Below are positions 16,809 to 24,282 of a stretch of 64,000 nt of DNA, piece after piece. Both the position numbers and the translations under genes were made by a program. The notes under the pieces were generated by a model, which saw only the letters and a list, made by a program, of their open reading frames with translations, was not told the DNA's origin and ran no database searches. Numbering within the stretch: the stretch's first letter is position 1; each line of letters opens with the position of its first letter. This DNA is from an uncultured Oscillospiraceae bacterium (lineage in GTDB: Bacteria; Bacillota; Clostridia; Oscillospirales; Oscillospiraceae), in the NCBI GenBank assembly GCA_934573735.1, contig CAKTMC010000003.1:62001-126000 (forward strand), written 5' to 3'.

Positions 16809-18053
16809 TTATTTAATTCCTACTATCTGCCGCACGGTGCAGCGTCTGTGATGAGCTATCGGCTTCCAGCCGGGGGAGACAAAGAGCGAGACTATAACTA
16901 TCGGCAGATATGTCAGCATAAAGAGCGGGAAGCTGAGGGCATATAGGAGCTTTTTCCCGGTCGGGCAGTGTATCTGCCGCCACTCGCTTATGGTCGTAAT
17001 AGCGCCGAGGACAAAGAGCGTAAGATAGAGATTTGCCAGAAGCTCCGCCGCAGAGAGGAGCAGCGCGGAGACGTTGCCGCCCGATATAAAGGTCTGCACC
17101 GCCGCCGTAAGGTTCAAAATGATGCTCGCACAGCTCAGCACCGCCGCCGGCATGATGTTCATCGCCATGTCATAGCAGGAGAAGCTGCCGCGCAGCATAC
17201 CGCGCAGAAGGCTCCCGCCGTAGCGTCCGAACACCTGTAAATAGCCGCGTGACCAGCGCAGACGCTGCCGCCACGACTGCCTGAATTCGGTGGGCTGCTC
17301 GTCGTAGAGCACGGCCTCGGGGCAGTAGCCGATTTTTTCGCCGCTTACGACGTTATCTATCGTAAACTCGATGTCCTCGGTCAGCAGGAAAAAGCGCCAT
17401 GAGCCGATGCGCTCAAGTACCTCCCGCGTAAAGGCAAAGCCCGTGCCGGACACGGCGCAGCTGCTGTTTATGGCATAGCGTGCGCCGTTGAGATAGCGCG
17501 ACTCACGGAGAAACCACAGCGCATAGCCCGCCGATATCCAGTTGTCGCCATAGTTTTTTGAGTTGCGGTAGCTGGTAGCAATGTTATAGCCGTCGGACAG
17601 TGTCTGATTCATATGGCGTATGTAGTCGGGCGCAATGACGTTGTCCGCGTCGAGCACAAGAAATGCGTCATAGTCGTCGCGGTCGATGCGGCTGAGAAGA
17701 TAATCCAGCGCGTAGCCCTTGCCGATATGCGTGGTGTCGAAGCGCTCAAAGACCCTTGCTCCGTGGCGGCGGGCGATTTTTGCCGTGCCGTCGCTGCAAT
17801 TATCGGCGACGACACAGATGTCTATGTCCCCGGTGTAGTCCTGAGCCTGAATACTGTCGATAAGCTCGGAAATTACGCTCTCCTCGTTCCGCGCGGCAAT
17901 AAGCACGGCAAAGCGGTGGAGCCTCGGCGGCTTGTGCTCTGCGCGGCGGCCGCGCCAGCTTATGGGGATATATATGAACTGATAGGCATAGCACAGGAAG
18001 AATATGCAGGCTATGATGAAGTTGATTTGCTTTATAGAGATTTCCGCAAACAT
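16809..18053 (-). CDS. Membrane glycosyltransferase family 2 (processive-synthase type)
   Basis: 414 residues. One N-terminal membrane segment (about 8-30), a GT2 catalytic domain (about 45-290) and two to three C-terminal membrane segments. Key motifs: AARNEESVI, VVADNCSDGT, LVLDADN (metal-binding DxD), TEDIEF (catalytic base) and QRLRWSRG, the Q/RxxRW product-binding motif of processive synthases such as cellulose, hyaluronan and poly-GlcNAc synthases. It probably extends a surface polysaccharide. The ATG has AAAGGAGGG 6 nt upstream. The convergent deacetylase suggests a PNAG-like pathway, but this is inference. Confidence 0.87.
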   Translation of the reverse strand: MFAEISIKQINFIIACIFFLCYAYQFIYIPISWRGRRAEHKPPRLHRFAVLIAARNEESVISELIDSIQAQDYTGDIDICVVADNCSDGTAKIARRHGARVFERFDTTHIGKGYALDYLLSRIDRDDYDAFLVLDADNVIAPDYIRHMNQTLSDGYNIATSYRNSKNYGDNWISAGYALWFLRESRYLNGARYAINSSCAVSGTGFAFTREVLERIGSWRFFLLTEDIEFTIDNVVSGEKIGYCPEAVLYDEQPTEFRQSWRQRLRWSRGYLQVFGRYGGSLLRGMLRGSFSCYDMAMNIMPAAVLSCASIILNLTAAVQTFISGGNVSALLLSAAELLANLYLTLFVLGAITTISEWRQIHCPTGKKLLYALSFPLFMLTYLPIVIVSLFVSPGWKPIAHHRRCTVRQIVGIK

Positions 18054-18088
18054 TTTTTCGCCCTCCTTTATTTGTCTCCGGCGTAAAA

Positions 18089-18118
18089 ATTATAGCGCCG
18101 CTCCGCTTTAAGGAACAA
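18089..18118 (-). promoter_or_regulatory. Promoter of the GT2 gene
   Basis: TTGTTC (18118-18113), 18-nt spacer, TATAAT (18094-18089). Confidence 0.5.
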
Positions 18119-18279
18119 GCGGACTAATGCTTAACTTTTTATTAAGAGCGAATATTATTATACGGTGCTGCGATGGTATCTGCCATAGCCTTACCTTACA
18201 AAAGCGTGGTGCAAGCTTACATTTTTGTAAGGCGGCGGCAAAAATCGGCGCAGGCGCTGCCAGCATATCGCGCCATGTA

Positions 18280-18311
18280 AAAATAAAAGCTCCCGGCCAG
18301 CGCCGGGAGCT
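18280..18311 (-). terminator. Terminator of the rpiB-DUF4015 unit
   Basis: Minus strand: stem AGCTCCCGGC / GCCGGGAGCT, 4-nt loop, then TTTATTTTT. Confidence 0.85.
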
Positions 18312-18331
18312 CTGAGCATATTAAATAAAAA

Positions 18332-19489
18332 TCAGTCCTCGGTTTTTTCTTCCTTATCTATGAGCACCCATGATATCGAGTCCGAGGGACTGGGGAGGTA
18401 GTTCACGACCACGGGGACAAAGCGGTACTCCGCCTTGCCGAGCGGCACGCGCGAGGCTATATCCTCCATGTTATAGACATAGGTACCCTTATCGGTCGGA
18501 TGATAGACGCGGTCGAACACCTTCATAAACAGCGTCGCATCCTGACCGTTCGCTGTATCGGGACCGACAAGCGCCTTGCGGCTGTAGCAGTATATCGAGA
18601 GCCTGCCCGCTCTGTCCTGCAAGGCGTCCGCAATGCTCACGGCAAAGCCGCAGACCGCGTTCACCGCACTCGGCGGCGAGGACATATCGCGCGTATAGAC
18701 AAGCTTTGTCTCCTCGTCTGTTATGGTGGGATGCAGCACGCTTGCGAGCACGACCTCGTCAAAGCCCATGTCATAAAGCTCTCTGCACAGCTCAATGACG
18801 TACTGGCGAAGCTCGGTATTATATGGGTCGAGCCATGAGCCGCCCTCGTCGGTATAGTTGCCGCCGAGCTCCGTGCGCAGGCACACGGTAGAGCTGCGCG
18901 AGGCGTAGAGCGCGTCACGGCAGACGTTTATCTCCGCGACAAGATATATATCCTTGTCCTCTCGGGACTTCAGATTAGCTATAAGATTTGGTATCTCGCG
19001 GGTCTGGTCAGTCTCGACATACAGACCGTAGCTGCGCGCCGCCTGCGCCTGCGAGTCCCACATCAAATTCCCGCTCGCGGGCTTCATCTCAAGCACCAGA
19101 GCGTTGCCGACGCTGAGTCGGTTTGCGTACTCATCAAGCTTTTCCGCCGTGATATTCTCGCTCGATACATATATCGCGCGCATTGCGGGCACATCAGCGC
19201 CGACCTGCGCCTCTACGCCGGAATAATCGGGGTCGTCAAAGCTGATGCTCGTCTCCACCGGGTCAAATACGCGCACCACGTTGCCCTCCGCGTCCACGGT
19301 CGTCTTTTCCTCGCTTTGCAGCAGCGGCAGCTCGACTGAAACGCCGTCCTTTGAGATGACCGCATACTGCTGCATCGAGTAGAAAAGCACGACGGTCAGC
19401 ACGATGAGGCCGACTATAACGACGGCAGGAATTATCGCGTAGCTACGCTTTTTCCGCCTGCCCTTGTAAAATTCACTGTTTCTTGCCAA
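18332..19489 (-). CDS. DUF4015-type putative glycoside hydrolase, membrane-anchored
   Basis: 385 residues. A basic N-terminus and one membrane helix (about 17-38) are followed by a TIM-barrel-like region resembling DUF4015 (putative glycoside hydrolase): VPAMRAIYVSSENITAEKLD, NALVLEMKPASGNLMWDS, and ELCRELYDMGFDEVVLASV. The start is a TTG at 19489 with AGGGGGAA 9 nt upstream; no better ATG is available. It lies 31 nt after rpiB on the same strand. Substrate unknown; the surface location and nearby deacetylase and GT2 genes suggest cell-wall or exopolysaccharide work. Confidence 0.7.
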   Translation of the reverse strand: MARNSEFYKGRRKKRSYAIIPAVVIVGLIVLTVVLFYSMQQYAVISKDGVSVELPLLQSEEKTTVDAEGNVVRVFDPVETSISFDDPDYSGVEAQVGADVPAMRAIYVSSENITAEKLDEYANRLSVGNALVLEMKPASGNLMWDSQAQAARSYGLYVETDQTREIPNLIANLKSREDKDIYLVAEINVCRDALYASRSSTVCLRTELGGNYTDEGGSWLDPYNTELRQYVIELCRELYDMGFDEVVLASVLHPTITDEETKLVYTRDMSSPPSAVNAVCGFAVSIADALQDRAGRLSIYCYSRKALVGPDTANGQDATLFMKVFDRVYHPTDKGTYVYNMEDIASRVPLGKAEYRFVPVVVNYLPSPSDSISWVLIDKEEKTED

Positions 19490-19520
19490 GAATAATTTCC
19501 CCCTGTTTTGGGTTTTGGTA

Positions 19521-19949
19521 TCAGTCCTCTATCTTCGATATGCGGCGGATATGGCGCGCATCCTCGGAGAAGGGAGTGTCAAGGAAGGTATCCACTATCT
19601 TGAGCGCAAGCCCCGTACCGACCACGCGCGCGCCGAGAGAAAGTATATTCGCGTCGTTATGCTCGCGGGTGGCCTCGGCGGAGAAGCAGTCCCCGCAGAG
19701 GGCGCAGCGGATGCCGGGAATTTTATTTGCGGTGATGGACATACCGATGCCGGTACCGCAGATGAGTATGCCGCGCTCACATTCGCCGTCCGCAACGGCG
19801 TGCGCCACTGCCTTACCGAAGGCTGGGTAGTCGCAGCTTGCATCGGAATATGTGCCGAAGTCCTTATATTCAAGACCGCGCACGTTAAGATGAGCCATTA
19901 TTTCCTTTTTGAGTTCAAAGCCGCCGTGGTCAGAGCCTATTGCAATCAT
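19521..19949 (-). CDS. rpiB: Ribose-5-phosphate isomerase B
   Basis: 142 residues, the family's length. The motifs AIGSDHGGFELKKEI, SCDYPAFGKAVA and GILICGTGIGMSI (active-site Cys) define the RpiB/LacAB family. It interconverts ribose-5-phosphate and ribulose-5-phosphate in the pentose phosphate pathway; allose-6-phosphate isomerase activity is the alternative within the family. I chose the ATG at 19949 because GAGGAG then sits 8 nt upstream; the ATG at 19955 would leave only 2 nt. Confidence 0.92.
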   Translation of the reverse strand: MIAIGSDHGGFELKKEIMAHLNVRGLEYKDFGTYSDASCDYPAFGKAVAHAVADGECERGILICGTGIGMSITANKIPGIRCALCGDCFSAEATREHNDANILSLGARVVGTGLALKIVDTFLDTPFSEDARHIRRISKIED

Positions 19950-20113
19950 GTTCATATCTCCTCGTGAGTATATATTTTCATACATATAATATCACTATAA
20001 GCCCCGCTGTTCAAGCCCGTTATATTGTAAACATTCAGTGAAGTCTATTGACAGGCGCGGGTTAAATTCTTAAAATATATTAAAAATACTCTTTTTGATT
20101 TCGAGGCAAATTC

Positions 20114-20527
20114 ATGAGAGACAGATTTAAACATTTCTTTGAGGGACGGCAGGGCATGGACGAGCTGTCAAAGACCATGTTCTGGGTCGGGCTTGCAGCG
20201 CTCCTGCTTTCCTTTGTCTGTGCGGGTCATCTGCGCGGAATTCCGAGTATGCTTTTGAGCTGGCTCGGGCTCTTTGCGCTGATTTTCAGCTTTGTGCGGG
20301 CGTTCTCGCGTCGGCTCTCTCAGCGTGAGCTTGAGAATAACGCCTTTCTCGCCCTGCGTCTCAAGCACCGCCGCGAATGGGAGGCAAAGAAGGATCGCTT
20401 CCGCCAGCGTAAGAATTACCGCTTCTATAAGTGCCCCGGCTGCGGGACAATACTGCGCGTTCCCCGCGGCAAGGGTAAGATACACATCAACTGCAAGTGC
20501 GGCTACATTCTCTATAGAAAAACCTGA
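20114..20527 (+). CDS. Two-helix membrane protein with C-terminal zinc ribbon
   Basis: 137 residues. Two hydrophobic segments (about 23-40 and 45-65) are followed by a basic linker and a C-terminal Cys2-Cys2 ribbon: KCPGCGTILRVPRG and NCKCGYI. No enzymatic motif is seen. Small proteins of this layout are widespread in Clostridia and unnamed. No clear AGGAGG lies upstream (TTTCGAGGCAAATTC), but the frame has typical codon use. Single-gene unit with its own terminator. Confidence 0.7.
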   Translation: MRDRFKHFFEGRQGMDELSKTMFWVGLAALLLSFVCAGHLRGIPSMLLSWLGLFALIFSFVRAFSRRLSQRELENNAFLALRLKHRREWEAKKDRFRQRKNYRFYKCPGCGTILRVPRGKGKIHINCKCGYILYRKT

Positions 20528-20551
20528 GCGCACACCATAAGCTTCATCACA

Positions 20552-20591
20552 CCGGAGTATCGGCTGTAAGTCCGAGGCTCCGGCTTTTTTT
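20552..20591 (+). terminator. Terminator of the zinc-ribbon gene
   Basis: CCGGAG (20552-20557) pairs with CTCCGG (20578-20583), with inner CGG/CCG pairing, followed by CTTTTTTT. Confidence 0.75.
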
Positions 20592-20708
20592 ATCTTTATC
20601 TGCCGCCTGCTTTGGCGGCGGGGTGCAAAATCTCTGCCGAATACGGAAAAATCCCCCACACTGCAAGGATTTTGTTGATTTTAACAAGAAAAATACTTTG
20701 ATTTTTTG

Positions 20709-20737
20709 TTGCATTTTCAGGGCGGCGGTTATATACT
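20709..20737 (+). promoter_or_regulatory. Promoter of the acyltransferase-ligase operon
   Basis: TTGCAT (20709-20714), 17-nt spacer, TATACT (20732-20737), 24 nt before the start. Confidence 0.6.
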
Positions 20738-20760
20738 CATAGCCGGAAAGGTGTGATTTT

Positions 20761-21639
20761 ATGGAGAATAAACCGAAAAAGCGCGGCGACCGTTTCGACG
20801 GCTACTGGCTGCGGGACGAGGTTCCTGCCATGAATCAGTTCACGGCATATCTTTTCCCGAACCGCGCAGACAACGAGGCCTTCATCCAGCAGGAGATAGA
20901 CCTCCGCCCGATGGACGCTTTTCTTGCCAAGAAAAACGCCGGACTTGAAAAGGACAGATACAGCTATTTTCATGTTATACTTGCCGCCATGGTCAAGTGC
21001 TTTGTGCTGCGCCCGCGCATGAACCGCTTCATAGCCGGCAACCGTATGTATCAGCGCGACCATATCTCCGTATCCTTCGTGGTCAAAAAGCGCTTTGAGG
21101 ACAGCTCCTCCGAGGGGCTTGCATATAAGCGCTACACCGGAGACGACACCATTGACACGCTCCACGCCTCAATACTTGAGGAGATATACCAGTGCCGCCG
21201 CACCGACGTTGAGGACAACTCGACCGCCTTCATGCAGAAGCTTGTCCGTCTCCCGCGCTGGCTGCTGCGTATCGTAGTGAACACTCTTTTCAGGCTCGAC
21301 CGCAAGGGCAAGGTCCCGAACGCGCTTATAAGGACCGACCCGAATTACTCATCCATATTCCTCTCAAACCTCGGCTCCATCGGTCTGGACGCCAGCTACC
21401 ATCACCTCAACAACTGGGGCACGAACTCCTTCTTCGGCGTTATCGGCAAGAAGCATTTTGCCCCCGAGTGGCATGAGGACGGAAGCTGCACCGTGCGTCC
21501 GGTGCTGGATCTCGGGCTTACGCTGGATGAGCGCATCGGCGACGGCTTTTATTATTCCGGCACCGTGCGTCTGCTGAAAAAGCTGCTTGAAAACCCGGAG
21601 CTGCTTGAGCAGCCCTTCTCCACCGAGGTGGAATACTAA
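20761..21639 (+). CDS. 2-oxoacid dehydrogenase E2-like / CAT-superfamily acyltransferase with altered active site
   Basis: 292 residues. The fold is suggested by FHVILAAMVKCFVLRPRMNRF, ISVSFVVKKRFED and LTLDERIGDGFYYSGTVRLL, which correspond to conserved blocks of the E2 catalytic domain. There is no lipoyl domain or peripheral-subunit-binding domain, so it is not a normal E2. The usual DHRxxDG motif reads DERIGDG here (D256-E257): the catalytic His is replaced by Glu. It is followed 18 nt later by an acyl-CoA ligase gene, so it may act on the ligase's acyl product or have a non-catalytic role. Function is unknown. Confidence 0.7.
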   Translation: MENKPKKRGDRFDGYWLRDEVPAMNQFTAYLFPNRADNEAFIQQEIDLRPMDAFLAKKNAGLEKDRYSYFHVILAAMVKCFVLRPRMNRFIAGNRMYQRDHISVSFVVKKRFEDSSSEGLAYKRYTGDDTIDTLHASILEEIYQCRRTDVEDNSTAFMQKLVRLPRWLLRIVVNTLFRLDRKGKVPNALIRTDPNYSSIFLSNLGSIGLDASYHHLNNWGTNSFFGVIGKKHFAPEWHEDGSCTVRPVLDLGLTLDERIGDGFYYSGTVRLLKKLLENPELLEQPFSTEVEY

Positions 21640-21657
21640 AGACAGGAGGCAATTACA

Positions 21658-23403
21658 TTGGAAATCACCGCCAAAACTCCATGGATAAAGAATCTCGGTG
21701 ACGTGCCGTCTCATCTTGAATACTTCCAAGGCTCCATGTTCGAGGCTGTCGAAAGAATAGCCGACGCATATCCCAATAACATTGCCTTTGATTTCATGGG
21801 CAGATCCACCACCTACCGCGAGATGATCACAAACATCGAAAAATGCGCCCGCAGTCTGCGCACCATCGGTGTGCGTGAAAACGACAAGGTCACTATCGCC
21901 ATGCCGAACTGCCCGCAGGCAATATATATGTTTTACGCGGTGAACCTCATCGGCGCCATTGCGAACATGATCCACCCGCTCTCCAGCGAAAAGGAGCTTG
22001 AGTTTTACATAAATGAGTCCGAGAGCGTGACGGTCGTGACGCTCGACCAGTTCTATCACAAGATAGAGGCGATACGCCAGAACACCTGCGCCGTCAATAT
22101 CGTTATCGCCCGCATAAAGGACGCGCTCTCCCGCCCGATGAAGGCAGGCTATATGCTCACCGAGGGCAGGAAAATCGAGAAGATACCCGCAGATGCGCCG
22201 GTGATACTCTGGGATGAGTTCATGCATCTCGGCAAGGCCTGCTTCTGGAACTACCGCGTAAAGCGCGGCGCGGACGACCCCGCCGCCATACTCTATTCCG
22301 GCGGCACCACCGGCACGACCAAGGGTATTCTGCTCACGAACCTGAACTTCAACGCCCTCGGCGAGCAGATAATCGCCACAAACCCGATGTTCCGCGTCGG
22401 CGACAAGATGCTCTCTGCAATGCCGCTGTTCCACGGCTTCGGTCTCGGCGTGTGCATACACTCGATGCTCTCGCAGGGCGGCCGCTGCATACTCGTCCCG
22501 CGCTTCACCGCGCAGAGCTATTCCAAGCTCATCACCAAGTACCGCTGCAACTTTATTGCCGGTGTCCCGACGCTATACGAGGCGCTGCTGCGCCTGCCGA
22601 CGATGGAAAAGGCGGATCTGAGCTGCCTCAAGGGCGTTTTCTCCGGCGGCGATTCGCTGTCGGTTGAGCTCAAGAAGAAGTGCGACAAGTTTTTGTACGA
22701 CCATAAGTCCACCGTGCAGGTGCGCGAGGGCTACGGCACGACGGAAACCGTCACCGCCTGCTGCCTGACCCCCTCGCATATGTTCAAGGAGGGCAGCATC
22801 GGGCTTCCCTTCCCCGATACATATATCAAGATAGTCGAGCCGGGCACGGACAGAGAGCTCCCCTACGGTGAGGAGGGCGAGATACTGCTTGCCGGTCCCA
22901 CCGTCATGAAGGAGTACATAAAGCACCCCGAGGAGACGGCGCAGACGCTCCGCCATCATGCCGACGGTCTGACTTGGGTATATACCGGCGACCTCGGTAT
23001 AATGGACAGCGACGGCTTTATATACTTCAAGGGGCGCAGCAAGAGAATGATAATCTCCTCGGGCTACAATATATATCCCGCGCAGCTTGAAAATATCTTT
23101 GACGCGCACGAGTCCGTGCTTATGAGCTGTGTTATCGGCGTGCCCGACCCCTATCGGATGCAGAGGGTCAAGGTCTTTGTCGTTTTGAAGCCCGGCGTTC
23201 CCGCAAATGAGGATACGCGCCGCGATATAATGGAATACGCTTCAAAGCACATCGCAAAGTACGCCATGCCCAAGGAGATAGAATTCCGCGACGCGCTGCC
23301 CAAAACGCTGGTCGGCAAGGTGGCATACAGAGTCCTCGAGGAGGAAGAGGCCGCCAAGCTCGCCGCAGCCGCAGCAGAGGACGAAAACGGCGAGGTAAAA
23401 TGA
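21658..23403 (+). CDS. Acyl-CoA synthetase / AMP-dependent ligase (ANL family)
   Basis: 581 residues. The ANL motifs are present in order: YSGGTTGTTKGILLTN (phosphate-binding loop), REGYGTTETVT (A5), VYTGDLGIMDSDGFIYFKGR (A7-A8) and a C-terminal Lys region (LPKTLVGKVAYR). It activates a carboxylic acid, probably a fatty acid, through an acyl-adenylate to the CoA thioester. It starts with TTG at 21658, with AGGAGG 8 nt upstream. It is the second gene of a two-gene unit with the E2-like protein, and ends in a strong terminator. The chain-length preference cannot be read from the sequence. Confidence 0.9.
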   Translation: MEITAKTPWIKNLGDVPSHLEYFQGSMFEAVERIADAYPNNIAFDFMGRSTTYREMITNIEKCARSLRTIGVRENDKVTIAMPNCPQAIYMFYAVNLIGAIANMIHPLSSEKELEFYINESESVTVVTLDQFYHKIEAIRQNTCAVNIVIARIKDALSRPMKAGYMLTEGRKIEKIPADAPVILWDEFMHLGKACFWNYRVKRGADDPAAILYSGGTTGTTKGILLTNLNFNALGEQIIATNPMFRVGDKMLSAMPLFHGFGLGVCIHSMLSQGGRCILVPRFTAQSYSKLITKYRCNFIAGVPTLYEALLRLPTMEKADLSCLKGVFSGGDSLSVELKKKCDKFLYDHKSTVQVREGYGTTETVTACCLTPSHMFKEGSIGLPFPDTYIKIVEPGTDRELPYGEEGEILLAGPTVMKEYIKHPEETAQTLRHHADGLTWVYTGDLGIMDSDGFIYFKGRSKRMIISSGYNIYPAQLENIFDAHESVLMSCVIGVPDPYRMQRVKVFVVLKPGVPANEDTRRDIMEYASKHIAKYAMPKEIEFRDALPKTLVGKVAYRVLEEEEAAKLAAAAAEDENGEVK

Positions 23404-23411
23404 TAAACTTG

Positions 23412-23442
23412 AATCCCGAACGCTCAGGCGTTCGGGATTTTC
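23412..23442 (+). terminator. Terminator of the acyltransferase-ligase operon
   Basis: Perfect 12-bp stem AATCCCGAACGC / GCGTTCGGGATT with a TCAG loop, then TTC. Confidence 0.85.
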
Positions 23443-24282
23443 TTGCCGGGCAGGAAAGGGGAGAAGGGATAGTGAGAATGATACTGCTTGCCAGCTCCCC
23501 TAAAAGGGGCGCCAAGGGCGAAGTATAAATCAACGCAACCAGCCTACCCCACCTCCGTCATTCAGAGGAGGGCGAAGCCCGACGTGGGAATCCGTTCTCC
23601 TTGGGACTGTCTATAGTTTTAGTACGGCGTAAGGGGATGCGGATTGCCACGTCGCTCGTCCCTCGCTCCTCGCAATGACAGGTTATTTCAGTCTTCCGCG
23701 CCGATTTCGACAAAGCCGCGAAGCGCCGAAGGGGTCGCCGGACTCGGACACGGAGCAGGACGGAAAAGACAGGACGCACTGCCGACCGTTCTTTTCCCTA
23801 TCGGCACTCTCTCAGCCATGGAGACCCCTCAGTCTCGCTCACGCTCGACAGCTCCCCTAAGAGGGGCGCCAAGGGCGCGGACTAAGGCAAGCCGCTCACC
23901 CCCACCACCGTGCCAACCTCGCCCCGCAGGGCGCTGCCCCTTTTAGGGGAAGTCCCCAGTGCGCACACTGGGGAAAGGGGTCGCCGGACTTGGACACGGA
24001 GCAGGACGGAAAAGACAGCACGCACCCCGACCATTCTTTTCCCTATCGGCACTCTCTTACCCCCCGGCGCCCCCTCAGTCTCGCATATGCTCGCCAGCCC
24101 CCTATACACTCTGCTTATATACCCACGGAAAAGTGTGCGAAAAAACAGCGAAAAAGCACTTGCAAAACCATGGAAAATAGAGTAAACTATATAAATGTAA
24201 AATTGCGTATAGAATTGCCGCGGAATTGACAAGAGCGATACGCGAAAAAAGCCTGAACTTTCACGGAAAGGATGAGGATGGA
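23443..24282. repeat. Gene-free cluster of dispersed intergenic repeats
   Basis: About 840 nt without a credible gene. It holds at least three repeat modules: the short stem 'cagctcccct-aaagg-ggcgccaaggg' (23490-23520 and 23849-23877), a long block with 'ccccagtgcgcacactgggg' and 'ggagcaggacggaaaagac' (partial copies at about 23720-23850 and 23919-24105), and a 'gcggattgccacgtcgctcg...ctcgcaatgaca' block (23636-23683). The first two recur at 54190-54455. Open frames across it are by-products of the repeats. The last 120 nt, AT-rich, lead into the GH20 gene and probably contain its promoter. Confidence 0.75.

Noticed and set aside
23644..24229. Short frames within the repeat cluster
   Set aside because: They repeat the same peptide pieces from the repeated DNA, have no ribosome sites and no family.
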